A DNA stretch of 9,297 nt from Rhizobiales bacterium CCH3-A5. Lineage in GTDB: Bacteria; Pseudomonadota; Alphaproteobacteria; Rhizobiales; Beijerinckiaceae. Made by a program: the position numbers and the translations under genes. The notes beneath the pieces were generated by a model. It saw nothing but the letters and a program-made list of their open reading frames with translations, did not search any database and had not been told where the DNA came from. Location of the stretch: contig LSIB01000042.1 of the NCBI GenBank assembly GCA_001556025.1, positions 1 to 9,297 of the forward strand, given 5' to 3'. Shown here one piece after another: positions 1 to 6,637 of the stretch (positions are counted from its first letter, which is position 1; each line of letters opens with the position of its first letter).

Positions 1-8
1 ACCCCCAA

Positions 9-31
9 CCCCTCCCCACGAGGGGGAGGGG
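9..31. repeat. GC-rich hairpin repeat at window start
   Basis: A 9-bp perfect inverted repeat: CCCCTCCCC at 9-17 pairs with GGGGAGGGG at 23-31 across a 5-base loop. It lies in noncoding sequence before the first gene. Its C/T-rich and G/A-rich arms resemble the hairpins at 9159-9181 and 9275-9297, so it is probably a diverged member of the same intergenic repeat family. It could also act as the terminator of a gene outside the window, but no T-run follows it on the + strand. Confidence 0.55.
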
Positions 32-79
32 AGTGGCGTCGAGGCTCCCGCGCCACGACACCCGCGCGCGAATCTCCCT

Positions 80-1741
80 ATGCTGCGCTCTCCCCATCAC
101 GACCGGACCGCCATGCCCAACCTCGACCCCGACACCGCGCGCCAATGGGCGATCTGGCTGACGCAGCAAAACTCCGTCACAGGCTCGCCCGGCGAACAGG
201 CCCTGCCGCATCTGCTGCGGGACAGATTGGCGACGCGGCCGGCGCTGCGCGACGCGCTCACCTGGCTGATCCCGACGCAGGGCGAAGCCTCGCAGCGCGC
301 CTGTCTCGCCAGCCTCGTCAAGGGGCAGGGCCGCCGGACCGTGCTGCTGACCGGCCATTTCGACACGGTCTCGACCGAGGATTACGGCGAACTTGAGCCG
401 CTGGCGACTGAGCCCGAGGCGCTGCTGGCGGCGCTGCGGCAGAAACTTGGCCAGCCCCGCAACGACTCCGAGCGGCGGGCGCGCGACGATTTTGCAACCG
501 GCGATTTTTTGCCCGGCCGGGGCCTGCTCGACATGAAGGGCGGGCTCGCCGCCGGGCTCGCCGCGCTGGAGGCCTTCGCCGCAGCGCCCGGCGCAGGCAA
601 CCTGCTCTTCGTGGCGGTGCCCGACGAGGAGGTCAATTCGGAAGGTGCCCGCGCGCTGGCCGAGGCGCTGCCGGCGATCGAGAGCGAGCACGGGCTCAAA
701 GTCGTCGCCGCGATCAATCTCGATTGCATCGGCGACCATGGCGACGGCGCGGTCGGCCGCTCGGTCGCCCTCGGCAGCGTCGGCAAGCTGTTGCTGACCG
801 CGCTCGCGGTCGGCCGCCAGAGCCATGCCAGCCATCCGTTCGAGGGCGTCAATGCCGGCGCGCTGGCCTCGGCGCTGACGCTGCGTCTCGAATGGGCGCC
901 GGAACTCGCCGACGGATCGTCCGGCCAGCCCGGCATCGCGCCCACCCTGCTCAGCCTGAAGGACGGCAAGGAGGGCTACGACGTCACCACGCCTGCGAGC
1001 GTCTTCGCAAGCTGGAACGTGCTCAGCATGGGGCGGGACGCAGCCGATACCATGGCGATCTTCCGCATGCTCGCCGGGCAGGCGCTCGCCGAGCTGGGCG
1101 AAAGTCTCGCGCGACGACGCAGCGCCGTCTCGGGCGAGCCGCCGGTCCCGCTGGAGATCCCGCTGCTCGACGCCGCCGATCTGCTGGCCCAAGCCTCCGC
1201 GACCGATGCCGCACGCCGCGAGCTTGCCGAACTGGGCGCAAGGCTGGCCACTGAGGCGCTTCCGTTGCCGGAGCAGAACCGCCGCCTGACCGAAGCCGCC
1301 TGGCGGCTCTCGGGCCGCGCCCGGCCGGCGGTGGTGCTCGGCTTCGGCTCGCTGCCTTATCCGCCGGTGCGCCTGTCGGGCTCGGACGGCGCGCTGCGCC
1401 TGCGCCGGGCGATCGACGCCGCCCGCGCCCAACTGCAGGCCGAGACCGGCGAGGCGATCGGCGAGATCGCGTTCTTTCCGGGCATCTCGGATGTCAGCTT
1501 CATTGGCGAAGCCTCGGCGCAGGACGCGGCTTTCATCGCGCGCCACACGCCGGCCTGGACAAACGGCGTGCGCTGGTCGGGCGCGGTCGGCGGCGTGCCG
1601 ACGGTGAACATCGGCCCCTGGGGCCGCGACTATCACACGCCGCTGGAGCGCATTCATGCGCCCTACGCCTTCGCGGTCCTGCCGGGGTTCCTGCTTGCGG
1701 TCTGTCGGGGTGTGCTTGCAGATGAGAGCGGCGCGGGCTGA
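80..1741 (+). CDS. M20 family metallohydrolase, RocB-like
   Basis: Predicted zinc-dependent cytosolic hydrolase of the M20 peptidase/deacylase family, closest by recall to RocB (arginine utilisation protein) in length and N-terminal layout. Visible motifs: GHFDTV with candidate ligands H93 and D95; GRGLLDMKGG with D151; PDEEVNSEGA with the catalytic/ligand pair E183-E184; NLDCIGD with D215; and a late HTPLERI with H519. This set and order are those of the M20 metal site. At 553 residues it is longer than dipeptidase-type members (about 380-470) but fits RocB-like proteins. A second ATG at 113 gives a protein 11 residues shorter; neither start has a clear Shine-Dalgarno sequence. The gene runs alone and converges on the polyprenyl synthase gene with a 14-bp gap. 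No arginine catabolism genes are nearby, so the substrate is unknown. Family assignment is strong; the RocB name is moderate. Confidence 0.88.
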   Translation: MLRSPHHDRTAMPNLDPDTARQWAIWLTQQNSVTGSPGEQALPHLLRDRLATRPALRDALTWLIPTQGEASQRACLASLVKGQGRRTVLLTGHFDTVSTEDYGELEPLATEPEALLAALRQKLGQPRNDSERRARDDFATGDFLPGRGLLDMKGGLAAGLAALEAFAAAPGAGNLLFVAVPDEEVNSEGARALAEALPAIESEHGLKVVAAINLDCIGDHGDGAVGRSVALGSVGKLLLTALAVGRQSHASHPFEGVNAGALASALTLRLEWAPELADGSSGQPGIAPTLLSLKDGKEGYDVTTPASVFASWNVLSMGRDAADTMAIFRMLAGQALAELGESLARRRSAVSGEPPVPLEIPLLDAADLLAQASATDAARRELAELGARLATEALPLPEQNRRLTEAAWRLSGRARPAVVLGFGSLPYPPVRLSGSDGALRLRRAIDAARAQLQAETGEAIGEIAFFPGISDVSFIGEASAQDAAFIARHTPAWTNGVRWSGAVGGVPTVNIGPWGRDYHTPLERIHAPYAFAVLPGFLLAVCRGVLADESGAG

Positions 1742-1755
1742 CGACGCCCGCTGCC

Positions 1756-2796
1756 TCAATGGGCCCTTGCTACGCAGAAATCGACCGTCTCGTTCAGCGC
1801 CTGTTTCATCGGCGAGTTCGGGAACAGGCCGAGCGCGTCCTTGGCCATCTTGGCGTAGTGCTCGGCGCGCTCGATCGTGTCGTCGAGCGCCCGGTGCCGG
1901 CGCATGATGCCTTGAGCCTCCTCCAGATCGCCGTCGTTGATCTCGCCATCCTGCAGCGTCCGCCGCCAGAAGGCGCGCTCCTCCTCCGAGCCGCGCCGGA
2001 AGGAGAGCACGACCGGCAAGGTGATCTTGCCCTCGCGGAAATCGTCGCCGGTGTTCTTGCCGAGCTTCGTCGAGATGCCGCCATAGTCGAGCGCGTCGTC
2101 GATGAGCTGAAAGGCGATGCCGAGATTGAGCCCGTAGCTGCGGCAGGCGGCAGCCTTGGCCTTGCCGGCCTCGGCGATGACGGGGCCGACCTCGCAGGCG
2201 GCGGCGAAGAGTTCGGCCGTCTTGCCCCGGATCACCTGCAGATACTCGTCCTCGGTCGTCTCTGTGTTCTTGGCGACGGAGAGCTGCATCACCTCGCCCT
2301 CGGCGATCACGGCGGCTGCCGTGGAGAGGATGTCGAGCGCCCGCAGCGAGCCGACCTCGACCATCATCTTGAAGGCCTGCCCGAGCAGGAAATCGCCGAC
2401 GAGCACGCTCGCCTCGTTGCCCCAGAGCATCCGCGCCGCGAGCTTGCCGCGCCGCATGTCGCTCTGGTCGACGACGTCGTCGTGCAGCAGCGTCGCCGTG
2501 TGCATGAACTCGACGCCGGCCGCGAGCTTGACATGGCCCTGCCCGCGATAGCCCGACAGAGCCGCCGCAGCCAGCGTCAGCATCGGCCGCAGCCGCTTGC
2601 CTCCCGACGAGATCAGGTGGTTGGCGACCTCGGGGATCATCGTCACGTCGGAGCCGGTGCGCGACAGGATCATCGCATTGACGCGCTCCATGTCGGCCCG
2701 CGTCAGCTCGACCAGCGTCTCGATCCGCGCCGGGTCGGAGCCCTTGCCGGAGCCTTGGCCCGCTTCCTTGTCCTCGAAGGGGACGACGACGCCCAT
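1756..2796 (-). CDS. Long-chain polyprenyl diphosphate synthase (octaprenyl/decaprenyl type)
   Basis: Trans-prenyltransferase that extends an allylic diphosphate with isopentenyl diphosphate, most likely making the ubiquinone side chain (decaprenyl in most Alphaproteobacteria, hence IspB/DdsA-like). Counting from the ATG whose A is base 2796, the 346-residue product shows GGKRLRP at 65-71, the first Asp-rich motif with D106, D107 and D110 (LLHDDVVD), RRG at 115-117, and the second Asp-rich motif with D233, D234 and D237 (QLIDDALDY). The positions before the first motif are small (A101, T102), as expected of long-chain enzymes. The frame stays open upstream to 3111, but that stretch is Arg/Pro/Gly-rich and unlike the family, while the chosen ATG has GGAG 8 bases upstream and gives a normal family length. 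All key residues are present. Confidence 0.93.
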   Translation of the reverse strand: MGVVVPFEDKEAGQGSGKGSDPARIETLVELTRADMERVNAMILSRTGSDVTMIPEVANHLISSGGKRLRPMLTLAAAALSGYRGQGHVKLAAGVEFMHTATLLHDDVVDQSDMRRGKLAARMLWGNEASVLVGDFLLGQAFKMMVEVGSLRALDILSTAAAVIAEGEVMQLSVAKNTETTEDEYLQVIRGKTAELFAAACEVGPVIAEAGKAKAAACRSYGLNLGIAFQLIDDALDYGGISTKLGKNTGDDFREGKITLPVVLSFRRGSEEERAFWRRTLQDGEINDGDLEEAQGIMRRHRALDDTIERAEHYAKMAKDALGLFPNSPMKQALNETVDFCVARAH

Positions 2797-3107
2797 AACG
2801 ATCACTCCAGCCGAACTTCTTCCGCGCATCGCAATGCGGGCCAAGCCTTGCCACAACCGTCGCATGGGTGGCCAGCCCCTGCAAACGCAGCCTGACGCCG
2901 CACCTCGCGACTCCGCCTTCCGGCCGGCGCTCCGGGCTCCCTCACCGGCGCCGGTCCGCGGACGTGCCGGGCGAAAGACCCGCATGCAACCGTTCGAACC
3001 CCGGAGCGATCGGCGAGGAGGGGTGACGGATTTGAGCTCGGCGATCGGATGTCTGCACCCGGAAGCCGGCGGCCCTGTCGCGGAGAAGACCTCCGTCGAT
3101 CGGCCCG
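2797..3107. other. Intergenic region without a recognisable gene
   Basis: About 310 bases between the start of the polyprenyl synthase gene and the end of the lipoprotein gene. Open frames cross it on both strands, but their products are Arg/Ser/Pro-rich low-complexity sequence without family motifs, as chance frames in GC-rich DNA are. I see no tRNA fold, strong terminator or convincing -35/-10 pair. It should hold the promoter of the polyprenyl synthase gene. Confidence 0.5.
2805..2808 (-). promoter_or_regulatory. Ribosome binding site of the polyprenyl synthase gene
   Basis: GGAG on the minus strand, 8 bases before the ATG at 2796. It decides the start of the polyprenyl synthase gene against the longer open frame reaching 3111. 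Confidence 0.65.
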
Positions 3108-3488
3108 TCAATCACACGAGAACTCGAACTGCTTGGATCGCTCGGTAAACCGTGTCGAAACCGGAGAATCGGGATAAAATCCGAGCGAGAAATCAACTGA
3201 ACCGGGGCAGACGACATGTGCGAAGCGGCTTGCCGTGATGCCGAGACGCAGAACCACGGAACCCTCCGTTTCGTCTAGGCCCGTCTCGGCCGATACCGTC
3301 ACGCGATGACGATTGGCGCCAAGCGGTTCGTGAACGACTTTGACATCACCTGAACGGGAAAAAAGAACGTCCGGCGCCGGCGTCCAGCCGCGTCCCGCGA
3401 GATCGCAGCCGGCTGCCATTGCACAGGACAGGATCGCCAGCGCCAGCAGCGTCAACTTCTCGTCGACCACGTTGGGAAGGGCGACCAT
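3108..3488 (-). CDS. Small predicted lipoprotein of unknown function
   Basis: 126-residue protein that I do not recognise. The N-terminus has a hydrophobic stretch at about residues 12-27 ending in a lipobox-like AAGC with C28, so a lipid-anchored, exported protein is likely; the aspartate after the Cys (D29) could affect sorting. The mature part is about 98 residues, rich in Val, Ser and Phe, with alternating polar/hydrophobic stretches that suggest beta structure, and it holds two further Cys, one next to the C-terminus. The N-terminal segment before the hydrophobic core is acidic (D9, E10) for a signal peptide, so an internal GTG (codon 7) or TTG (codon 12) start is possible. The ATG is preferred because GGAG lies 9 bases before it. 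It stands between two conserved housekeeping loci and may be lineage-specific. Confidence 0.68.
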   Translation of the reverse strand: MVALPNVVDEKLTLLALAILSCAMAAGCDLAGRGWTPAPDVLFSRSGDVKVVHEPLGANRHRVTVSAETGLDETEGSVVLRLGITASRFAHVVCPGSVDFSLGFYPDSPVSTRFTERSKQFEFSCD

Positions 3489-3497
3489 CAGCCAATT

Positions 3498-3501
3498 CTC
3501 C
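3498..3501 (-). promoter_or_regulatory. Ribosome binding site of the lipoprotein gene
   Basis: GGAG on the minus strand, 9 bases before the ATG at 3488. It supports that start over the internal GTG and TTG codons. Confidence 0.45.
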
Positions 3502-3717
3502 GACGCGGGCGAAGCTTATCATCGCCGCTGCGCTCCGTTCCAGCAGTTTACGCTCGGGGCCGGGAGCGAGCCAGCCCGAACGAACTCCGCATCGGCCAAC
3601 GAAGCGCGGCCACGTCGCCGTTTGGGTCGCTCCATGGTCGGCGCAGGGGGCCATGACGGGCGTCGCGCAGTCCGCGAGAGGCTTGCGCGATCGGCTTTGA
3701 GTGGGCTCCATGTCGGC

Positions 3718-3942
3718 ATGCATGAACTCGTCCGCACCAACGACATCGTCCTCCTCGGCGCAATCGAGGCGCTGCTCGCTTCGGCCAATCTCGATTGCCT
3801 GATCGCGGATCAGCATATCAGCGCGCTGGAGGGCATGATCGGAGCCTTTCCACGCCGACTGCTGGTGCGCGAGGCCGACCGGATGCGGGCGCGGGCGCTC
3901 CTGACCGAGGCTGGGTTCGGACCCGAACTGCGCGATGGTTGA
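3718..3942 (+). CDS. DUF2007 family protein (putative signal-transducing protein)
   Basis: 74-residue protein matching, by recall, the alphaproteobacterial DUF2007 pattern: an opening MHELVRTND, a helix leading into LIADQHISALEG, then IGAFPRRLLVREAD, and a final helix ending in LLTEAGFGPEL. The length is typical of the family. Its biochemical role is unknown despite the database label 'putative signal transducing protein'. The frame is open upstream, but the ATG at 3718 is the start that gives the family's normal N-terminus; the Shine-Dalgarno is weak. The last codons overlap the start of the methyltransferase gene by 8 bases, so the two are almost certainly cotranscribed and probably translationally coupled. 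The 229 bases upstream, shared with the divergent lipoprotein gene, should contain the operon promoter; none stands out. Confidence 0.85.
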   Translation: MHELVRTNDIVLLGAIEALLASANLDCLIADQHISALEGMIGAFPRRLLVREADRMRARALLTEAGFGPELRDG

Positions 3943-4708
3943 GATCCTGGCGGGGCTGGGCGAGGTCGGGGAGGACCGCATCCTCGACGGCAGGCTGACG
4001 CTGTTCCAGCCGAAAAAGGGCCATCGCGCCGGCTCCGACGCCGTGCTGCTGGCCGCGACCCTGCCGGAGCTGGGGCGGGGTCCGCTGCTCGACATGGGTG
4101 CTGGCGTCGGCACAGTCGGGCTTGTCGCCGCAATGGCGCAGCCGGACCTGCAGGCGACGCTGCTGGAGTGCGATCCAGAGCTTGCCGCGCTTGGCCTTCG
4201 CAACGCCGCCGCGAACGGGCTCGAAAGCCGCGTCCGGGTGGTCGCGGCCGATCTCGGCGCGCCGGCGGCCGTGCTCGGGCAGGCGGGCCTCGCCACCGCG
4301 AGCTTCGCTTGCGTCGCGATGAACCCGCCCTTCTATGCGGCGGGCGAGGCGCGACCGTCGCCCGTCGCCAACCGCCGCGCCGCCCATGTCGTCGAGACGC
4401 CGCTCTCGGTCTGGCTGAAGACGGCGCGCCGCCTGCTGATGCCGGGCGGCCGCCTCGCGCTGATCCATCGCGCCGAGGCCCTGCCCGAGGTGCTGTCCGG
4501 TCTTTCCACCGGCTTCGGCGGTGTCGCCATCCGCCCGGTCCATGCGAGCGCCGACAAGCCGGCGATTCGCATCCTCGTCTCTGCGACGCTCGGCAGCAAA
4601 AAGCCGGCAGCGCTGCTGCCGGCTCTTGTTCTTCAGGCTGAGGACAGCGCGATGACCGCCCTCAGCGATGCCCTGCACCGCGGAACCGCGACGCTGCGCC
4701 CCGACTGA
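3935..4708 (+). CDS. tRNA1(Val) (adenine(37)-N6)-methyltransferase-like protein
   Basis: 257-residue class I SAM-dependent methyltransferase. The N-terminus has the pattern seen in TrmN6/YfiC proteins, with DGRLTLFQPKKGHRAGSDAV at 18-37. Motif I follows as LLDMGAGVGTVGL (51-63), an acidic residue of the second strand in LLECD (76-80), and NPPFY at 130-134, the N-P-P-F/Y signature of enzymes that methylate exocyclic amino groups such as adenine N6. Family knowledge points to A37 of tRNA1(Val), in the cytoplasm; members outside Gammaproteobacteria are usually named by homology only, so another RNA target cannot be excluded. The start overlaps the DUF2007 gene by 8 bases. The gene ends 6 bp from the convergent YGP-repeat gene. 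Motifs look intact. Confidence 0.82.
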   Translation: MVEILAGLGEVGEDRILDGRLTLFQPKKGHRAGSDAVLLAATLPELGRGPLLDMGAGVGTVGLVAAMAQPDLQATLLECDPELAALGLRNAAANGLESRVRVVAADLGAPAAVLGQAGLATASFACVAMNPPFYAAGEARPSPVANRRAAHVVETPLSVWLKTARRLLMPGGRLALIHRAEALPEVLSGLSTGFGGVAIRPVHASADKPAIRILVSATLGSKKPAALLPALVLQAEDSAMTALSDALHRGTATLRPD

Positions 4709-4714
4709 AGGGTC

Positions 4715-5014
4715 TTACCAGTAGCGCGGGCCGTAGAACGGGCGCGGGCCATAGAAGCGCGGCGGGCCGTAATAGCGGCGCGGGCCGTAGTAGCGCGGGC
4801 CGTAGAAGCGCGGCGGGCCGTAGTAGCGGCGCGGGCCGTAGTAGCGGCGCGGGCCGTAATAATACTGCGCCTTCTCGACCAGATCGCCGGCGGCGCGAGC
4901 CTCCTGCGTGGTCTGCACCGTGCCGGCCGCGACCGGAGCCGCGGTGGCGGGCGCAAGCGAGGCGCCGCCCAGCGCAAGCGCCGCCGCAAATCCGAGAATC
5001 AGCTTGCGAAGCAT
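4715..5014 (-). CDS. Secreted YGP-repeat protein
   Basis: 99-residue protein of unknown function. A classical signal peptide (MLRKLILGF, then an Ala/Leu-rich core, likely cleaved in the ATAAP region near residues 24-27) is followed by a short linker and a C-terminal half made of eight YGP units of 5-6 residues, alternating RRYYGP and PRFYGP and ending in RYW. The mature protein is basic, aromatic and Cys-free, so probably disordered or surface-binding, exported to the periplasm or beyond. The frame extends upstream to 5071, but the ATG at 5014 has AAGGGA 7 bases before it and starts exactly at the signal peptide. It shares its N-terminal half with the next gene upstream (5177-5464). I know no function for such proteins; similar small secreted Tyr/Gly/Arg-rich proteins are common hypotheticals in Rhizobiales. 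Confidence 0.78.
   Translation of the reverse strand: MLRKLILGFAAALALGGASLAPATAAPVAAGTVQTTQEARAAGDLVEKAQYYYGPRRYYGPRRYYGPPRFYGPRYYGPRRYYGPPRFYGPRPFYGPRYW
4728..4865 (-). repeat. Short tandem repeat encoding YGP units
   Basis: Imperfect tandem repeats of about 15-18 bp, on the + strand variants of GCGGGCCGTAGTAGCGGC, encode the eight YGP units. A longer unit (RRYYGP-PRFYGP-R) occurs twice, which suggests a larger internal duplication on top of the small one. Repeat lengths are multiples of three, so copy-number change would keep the frame. Confidence 0.75.
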
Positions 5015-5021
5015 GAAACTG

Positions 5022-5027
5022 TCCCTT
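5022..5027 (-). promoter_or_regulatory. Ribosome binding site of the YGP-repeat gene
   Basis: AAGGGA on the minus strand, 7 bases before the ATG at 5014. It selects that start over the upstream in-frame ATG at 5071. Confidence 0.6.
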
Positions 5028-5097
5028 TCATCACATGGCGTCGGCGACCCTTGTCGCGCGTGACCCGCCATATTCGAGTGCGATGGTAACCCCTGAA

Positions 5098-5127
5098 CCT
5101 GAACGGCGTTCCACCGCGCCGTTCAGG
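5098..5127. terminator. Perfect 11-bp inverted repeat, possible terminator
   Basis: CCTGAACGGCG at 5098-5108 pairs perfectly with CGCCGTTCAGG at 5117-5127 across an 8-base loop. It lies about 50 bases past the stop of the minus-strand gene 5177-5464 and upstream of the YGP-repeat gene. It could end transcription between the two paralogs. There is no T-run on the minus-strand side, so it is not a canonical intrinsic terminator and could instead be an operator for the YGP gene. Confidence 0.4.
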
Positions 5128-5176
5128 CTGTCTTCAGGAAGCGGCCGCAATGCGGCCACATTTGGGCCGGCCGCCG

Positions 5177-5464
5177 TCAGCGGCAGACCCGCACCGGCCG
5201 GATCACCCAGCCATAGCCGGTCCAGACGCGCCGGTTTGTGACGAAGCAGCGCGGCCGGTAGACGGGTCGGCCATAATACCGGCCATGACCGCGATAATGC
5301 GGGCGGCCGCGGTGCCAGGCCTGCTGGACCAGACCGTGCTCCGCCTGGGTGGCCTGGGCCGTGCCGGCGGCGACGGGAGCTGCGGCCGCGGGAGCCGGGG
5401 CGAGGCCCGCGCCGATCAGAAGCGCGCCGGCGAAGGCGGTGGTGACGAGACGAGATGACAGCAT
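5177..5464 (-). CDS. Small secreted Arg/Tyr/Gly-rich protein
   Basis: 95-residue predicted exported protein of unknown function. The signal peptide runs from [11 protein letters not shown] to about the AAAAP site near residue 29. The mature N-terminus, [12 protein letters not shown], is nearly the same as in the YGP-repeat protein (APVAAGTVQTTQ), and LVQQAW aligns with LVEKAQ there, so the two genes share an ancestor or exchanged N-terminal halves. The rest is basic and aromatic ([17 protein letters not shown]), ending in a segment with two Cys, one in RPRCF and one next to the C-terminal Arg, around WTGYGWV. They could form a disulfide in the periplasm. The ATG at 5464 has AGGAG 6 bases upstream and is clearly preferred over the in-frame ATG at 5596. 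Confidence 0.78.
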   Translation of the reverse strand: MLSSRLVTTAFAGALLIGAGLAPAPAAAAPVAAGTAQATQAEHGLVQQAWHRGRPHYRGHGRYYGRPVYRPRCFVTNRRVWTGYGWVIRPVRVCR

Positions 5465-5470
5465 AGGGTT

Positions 5471-5475
5471 CTCCT
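5471..5475 (-). promoter_or_regulatory. Ribosome binding site of the secreted protein gene
   Basis: AGGAG on the minus strand, 6 bases before the ATG at 5464: the best Shine-Dalgarno in the window. It fixes the start of this gene against the longer open frame. Confidence 0.7.
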
Positions 5476-5609
5476 GCTGTGTCGACCGTCGATCCGGCTC
5501 AAGCGGTCGCCCCCGAGCGCCGCGGATCGTGGCGGTTGGCAGCCTGACTATCCCATCGTCGATGAACGGAAGCTGTCTCATGCGACTCCCGCGCAAAACG
5601 CCCGCCGGC

Positions 5610-5638
5610 TTGACCGCAACCGGCCGCAGACCCTAAGC
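5610..5638 (+). promoter_or_regulatory. Possible sigma-70 promoter of glyQS
   Basis: TTGACC (5610-5615) is separated by 17 bases from CTAAGC (5633-5638), upstream of glyQ. The -35 element is good and the -10 weak, which is common in Alphaproteobacteria. I see no T-box leader or attenuator in the short 5' region. Confidence 0.35.
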
Positions 5639-5677
5639 ACGCCGCCACCGCAGACGTTCCGGAAGGCCCGCAAACCC

Positions 5678-6637
5678 TTGTCCGCCCTCGCTTCGCAACC
5701 CACAGCGACCACCGCCGCGATGGACCCGACCCGCTCCTTCCAGGGGCTGCTGCTCACATTGCAGCGTTTCTGGGCCGAGCGTGGCTGCGTCGTGCTGCAG
5801 CCCTACGACATGGAGGTCGGCGCCGGCACCTTCCACCCCGCGACCACGCTGCGCGCGCTCGGGCCAAAACCCTGGAAGGCGGCCTATGTCCAGCCCTCGC
5901 GCCGGCCAAAGGACGGCCGCTACGGCGAGAATCCCAACCGGCTGCAGCACTACTACCAGTTCCAGGTCATCCTCAAACCCTCGCCGCCCGACCTGCAGCA
6001 GCTCTATCTCGACTCGCTTGAAGCCATCGGCGTCGATCTCGCGCTCCACGACGTCCGCTTCGTCGAGGACGACTGGGAGAGCCCGACGCTCGGGGCCTGG
6101 GGGCTGGGCTGGGAGTGCTGGTGCGACGGCATGGAGGTCAGCCAGTTCACCTACTTCCAGCAGGTCGCCGGCGTCGAATGCGCGCCGGTCGCCGGCGAAC
6201 TGACCTACGGGCTCGAGCGGCTGGCGATGTATGTCCAGGGCGTCGGGAACGTCTACGACCTCAACTTCAACGGCGGCGAGGGCGAGGACCGCATCTCCTA
6301 TGGCGAGGTCTTCCTGCAGGCCGAGCAGGAGTTCTCGCGGCACAACTTCGAGCATGCCGATACCGGTATGCTGTTCCGCCACTTCACCGACGCCGAGACC
6401 GAGTGCAAGGCGCTGCTCGCGGCAGGCGAGGCGGGCGAGGGTGCCAACGGGCCGCAGCACAAGCTGGCTCTGCCGGCCTACGATCAGTGCATCAAGGCGA
6501 GCCACATGTTCAACCTGCTCGACGCGCGCGGCGTGATCTCGGTCACCGAGCGCCAGAGCTACATCCTGCGGGTGCGCGAACTGGCCAAGGCCTGCGGGGC
6601 CGCGTGGCTGAAGACGGCGGGCGGGGGCGGCCACTGA
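5678..6637 (+). CDS. glyQ: Glycyl-tRNA synthetase alpha subunit
   Basis: Catalytic subunit of the bacterial heterotetrameric (alpha2-beta2) class II glycyl-tRNA synthetase, which activates glycine with ATP and charges tRNA(Gly) in the cytosol. Family-diagnostic stretches are all present: [20 protein letters not shown] at about 41-60, the motif 2 region [19 protein letters not shown] at about 70-88, [20 protein letters not shown], and the motif 3 GLERLAMY at 178-185. The end [20 protein letters not shown] is typical. The TTG start at 5678 gives 319 residues with GGAAGG 11 bases upstream; the ATG at 5720 gives 305 residues, close to the E. coli length (303), but has no visible Shine-Dalgarno. 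Either is possible. The stop shares one base with the start of glyS (TGATG), so the subunits are translated from one message. It looks fully functional. Confidence 0.96.
   Translation: MSALASQPTATTAAMDPTRSFQGLLLTLQRFWAERGCVVLQPYDMEVGAGTFHPATTLRALGPKPWKAAYVQPSRRPKDGRYGENPNRLQHYYQFQVILKPSPPDLQQLYLDSLEAIGVDLALHDVRFVEDDWESPTLGAWGLGWECWCDGMEVSQFTYFQQVAGVECAPVAGELTYGLERLAMYVQGVGNVYDLNFNGGEGEDRISYGEVFLQAEQEFSRHNFEHADTGMLFRHFTDAETECKALLAAGEAGEGANGPQHKLALPAYDQCIKASHMFNLLDARGVISVTERQSYILRVRELAKACGAAWLKTAGGGGH

Noticed and set aside
1759..2895. Plus-strand open frame of 378 codons opposite the polyprenyl synthase gene
   Set aside because: It is antisense to a clear enzyme and has no motifs of its own; the polyprenyl synthase motifs are on the other strand.
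2984..3004. tRNA T-arm suggested by GTTCGAAC
   Set aside because: The flanking bases do not form a 5-bp T-stem on either strand, and no acceptor, D or anticodon arms can be drawn around it.
2797..3111. N-terminal extension of the polyprenyl synthase
   Set aside because: The extra residues are Arg/Gly/Pro-rich with no family similarity, and a good ribosome binding site precedes the internal ATG at 2796.
4728..4865. CRISPR array
   Set aside because: Repeats are 15-18 bp, imperfect and directly adjacent without unique spacers; they encode protein repeats.
4633..4989. Ala/Arg/Thr-repeat protein on the minus strand
   Set aside because: It is a second frame of the YGP-coding repeat; the YGP frame has the signal peptide and ribosome binding site.
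6115..6636. Longer glyS start inside glyQ
   Set aside because: The sequence upstream of 6637 in that frame is an out-of-frame shadow of glyQ; GlyS homology begins exactly at the ATG overlapping the glyQ stop.
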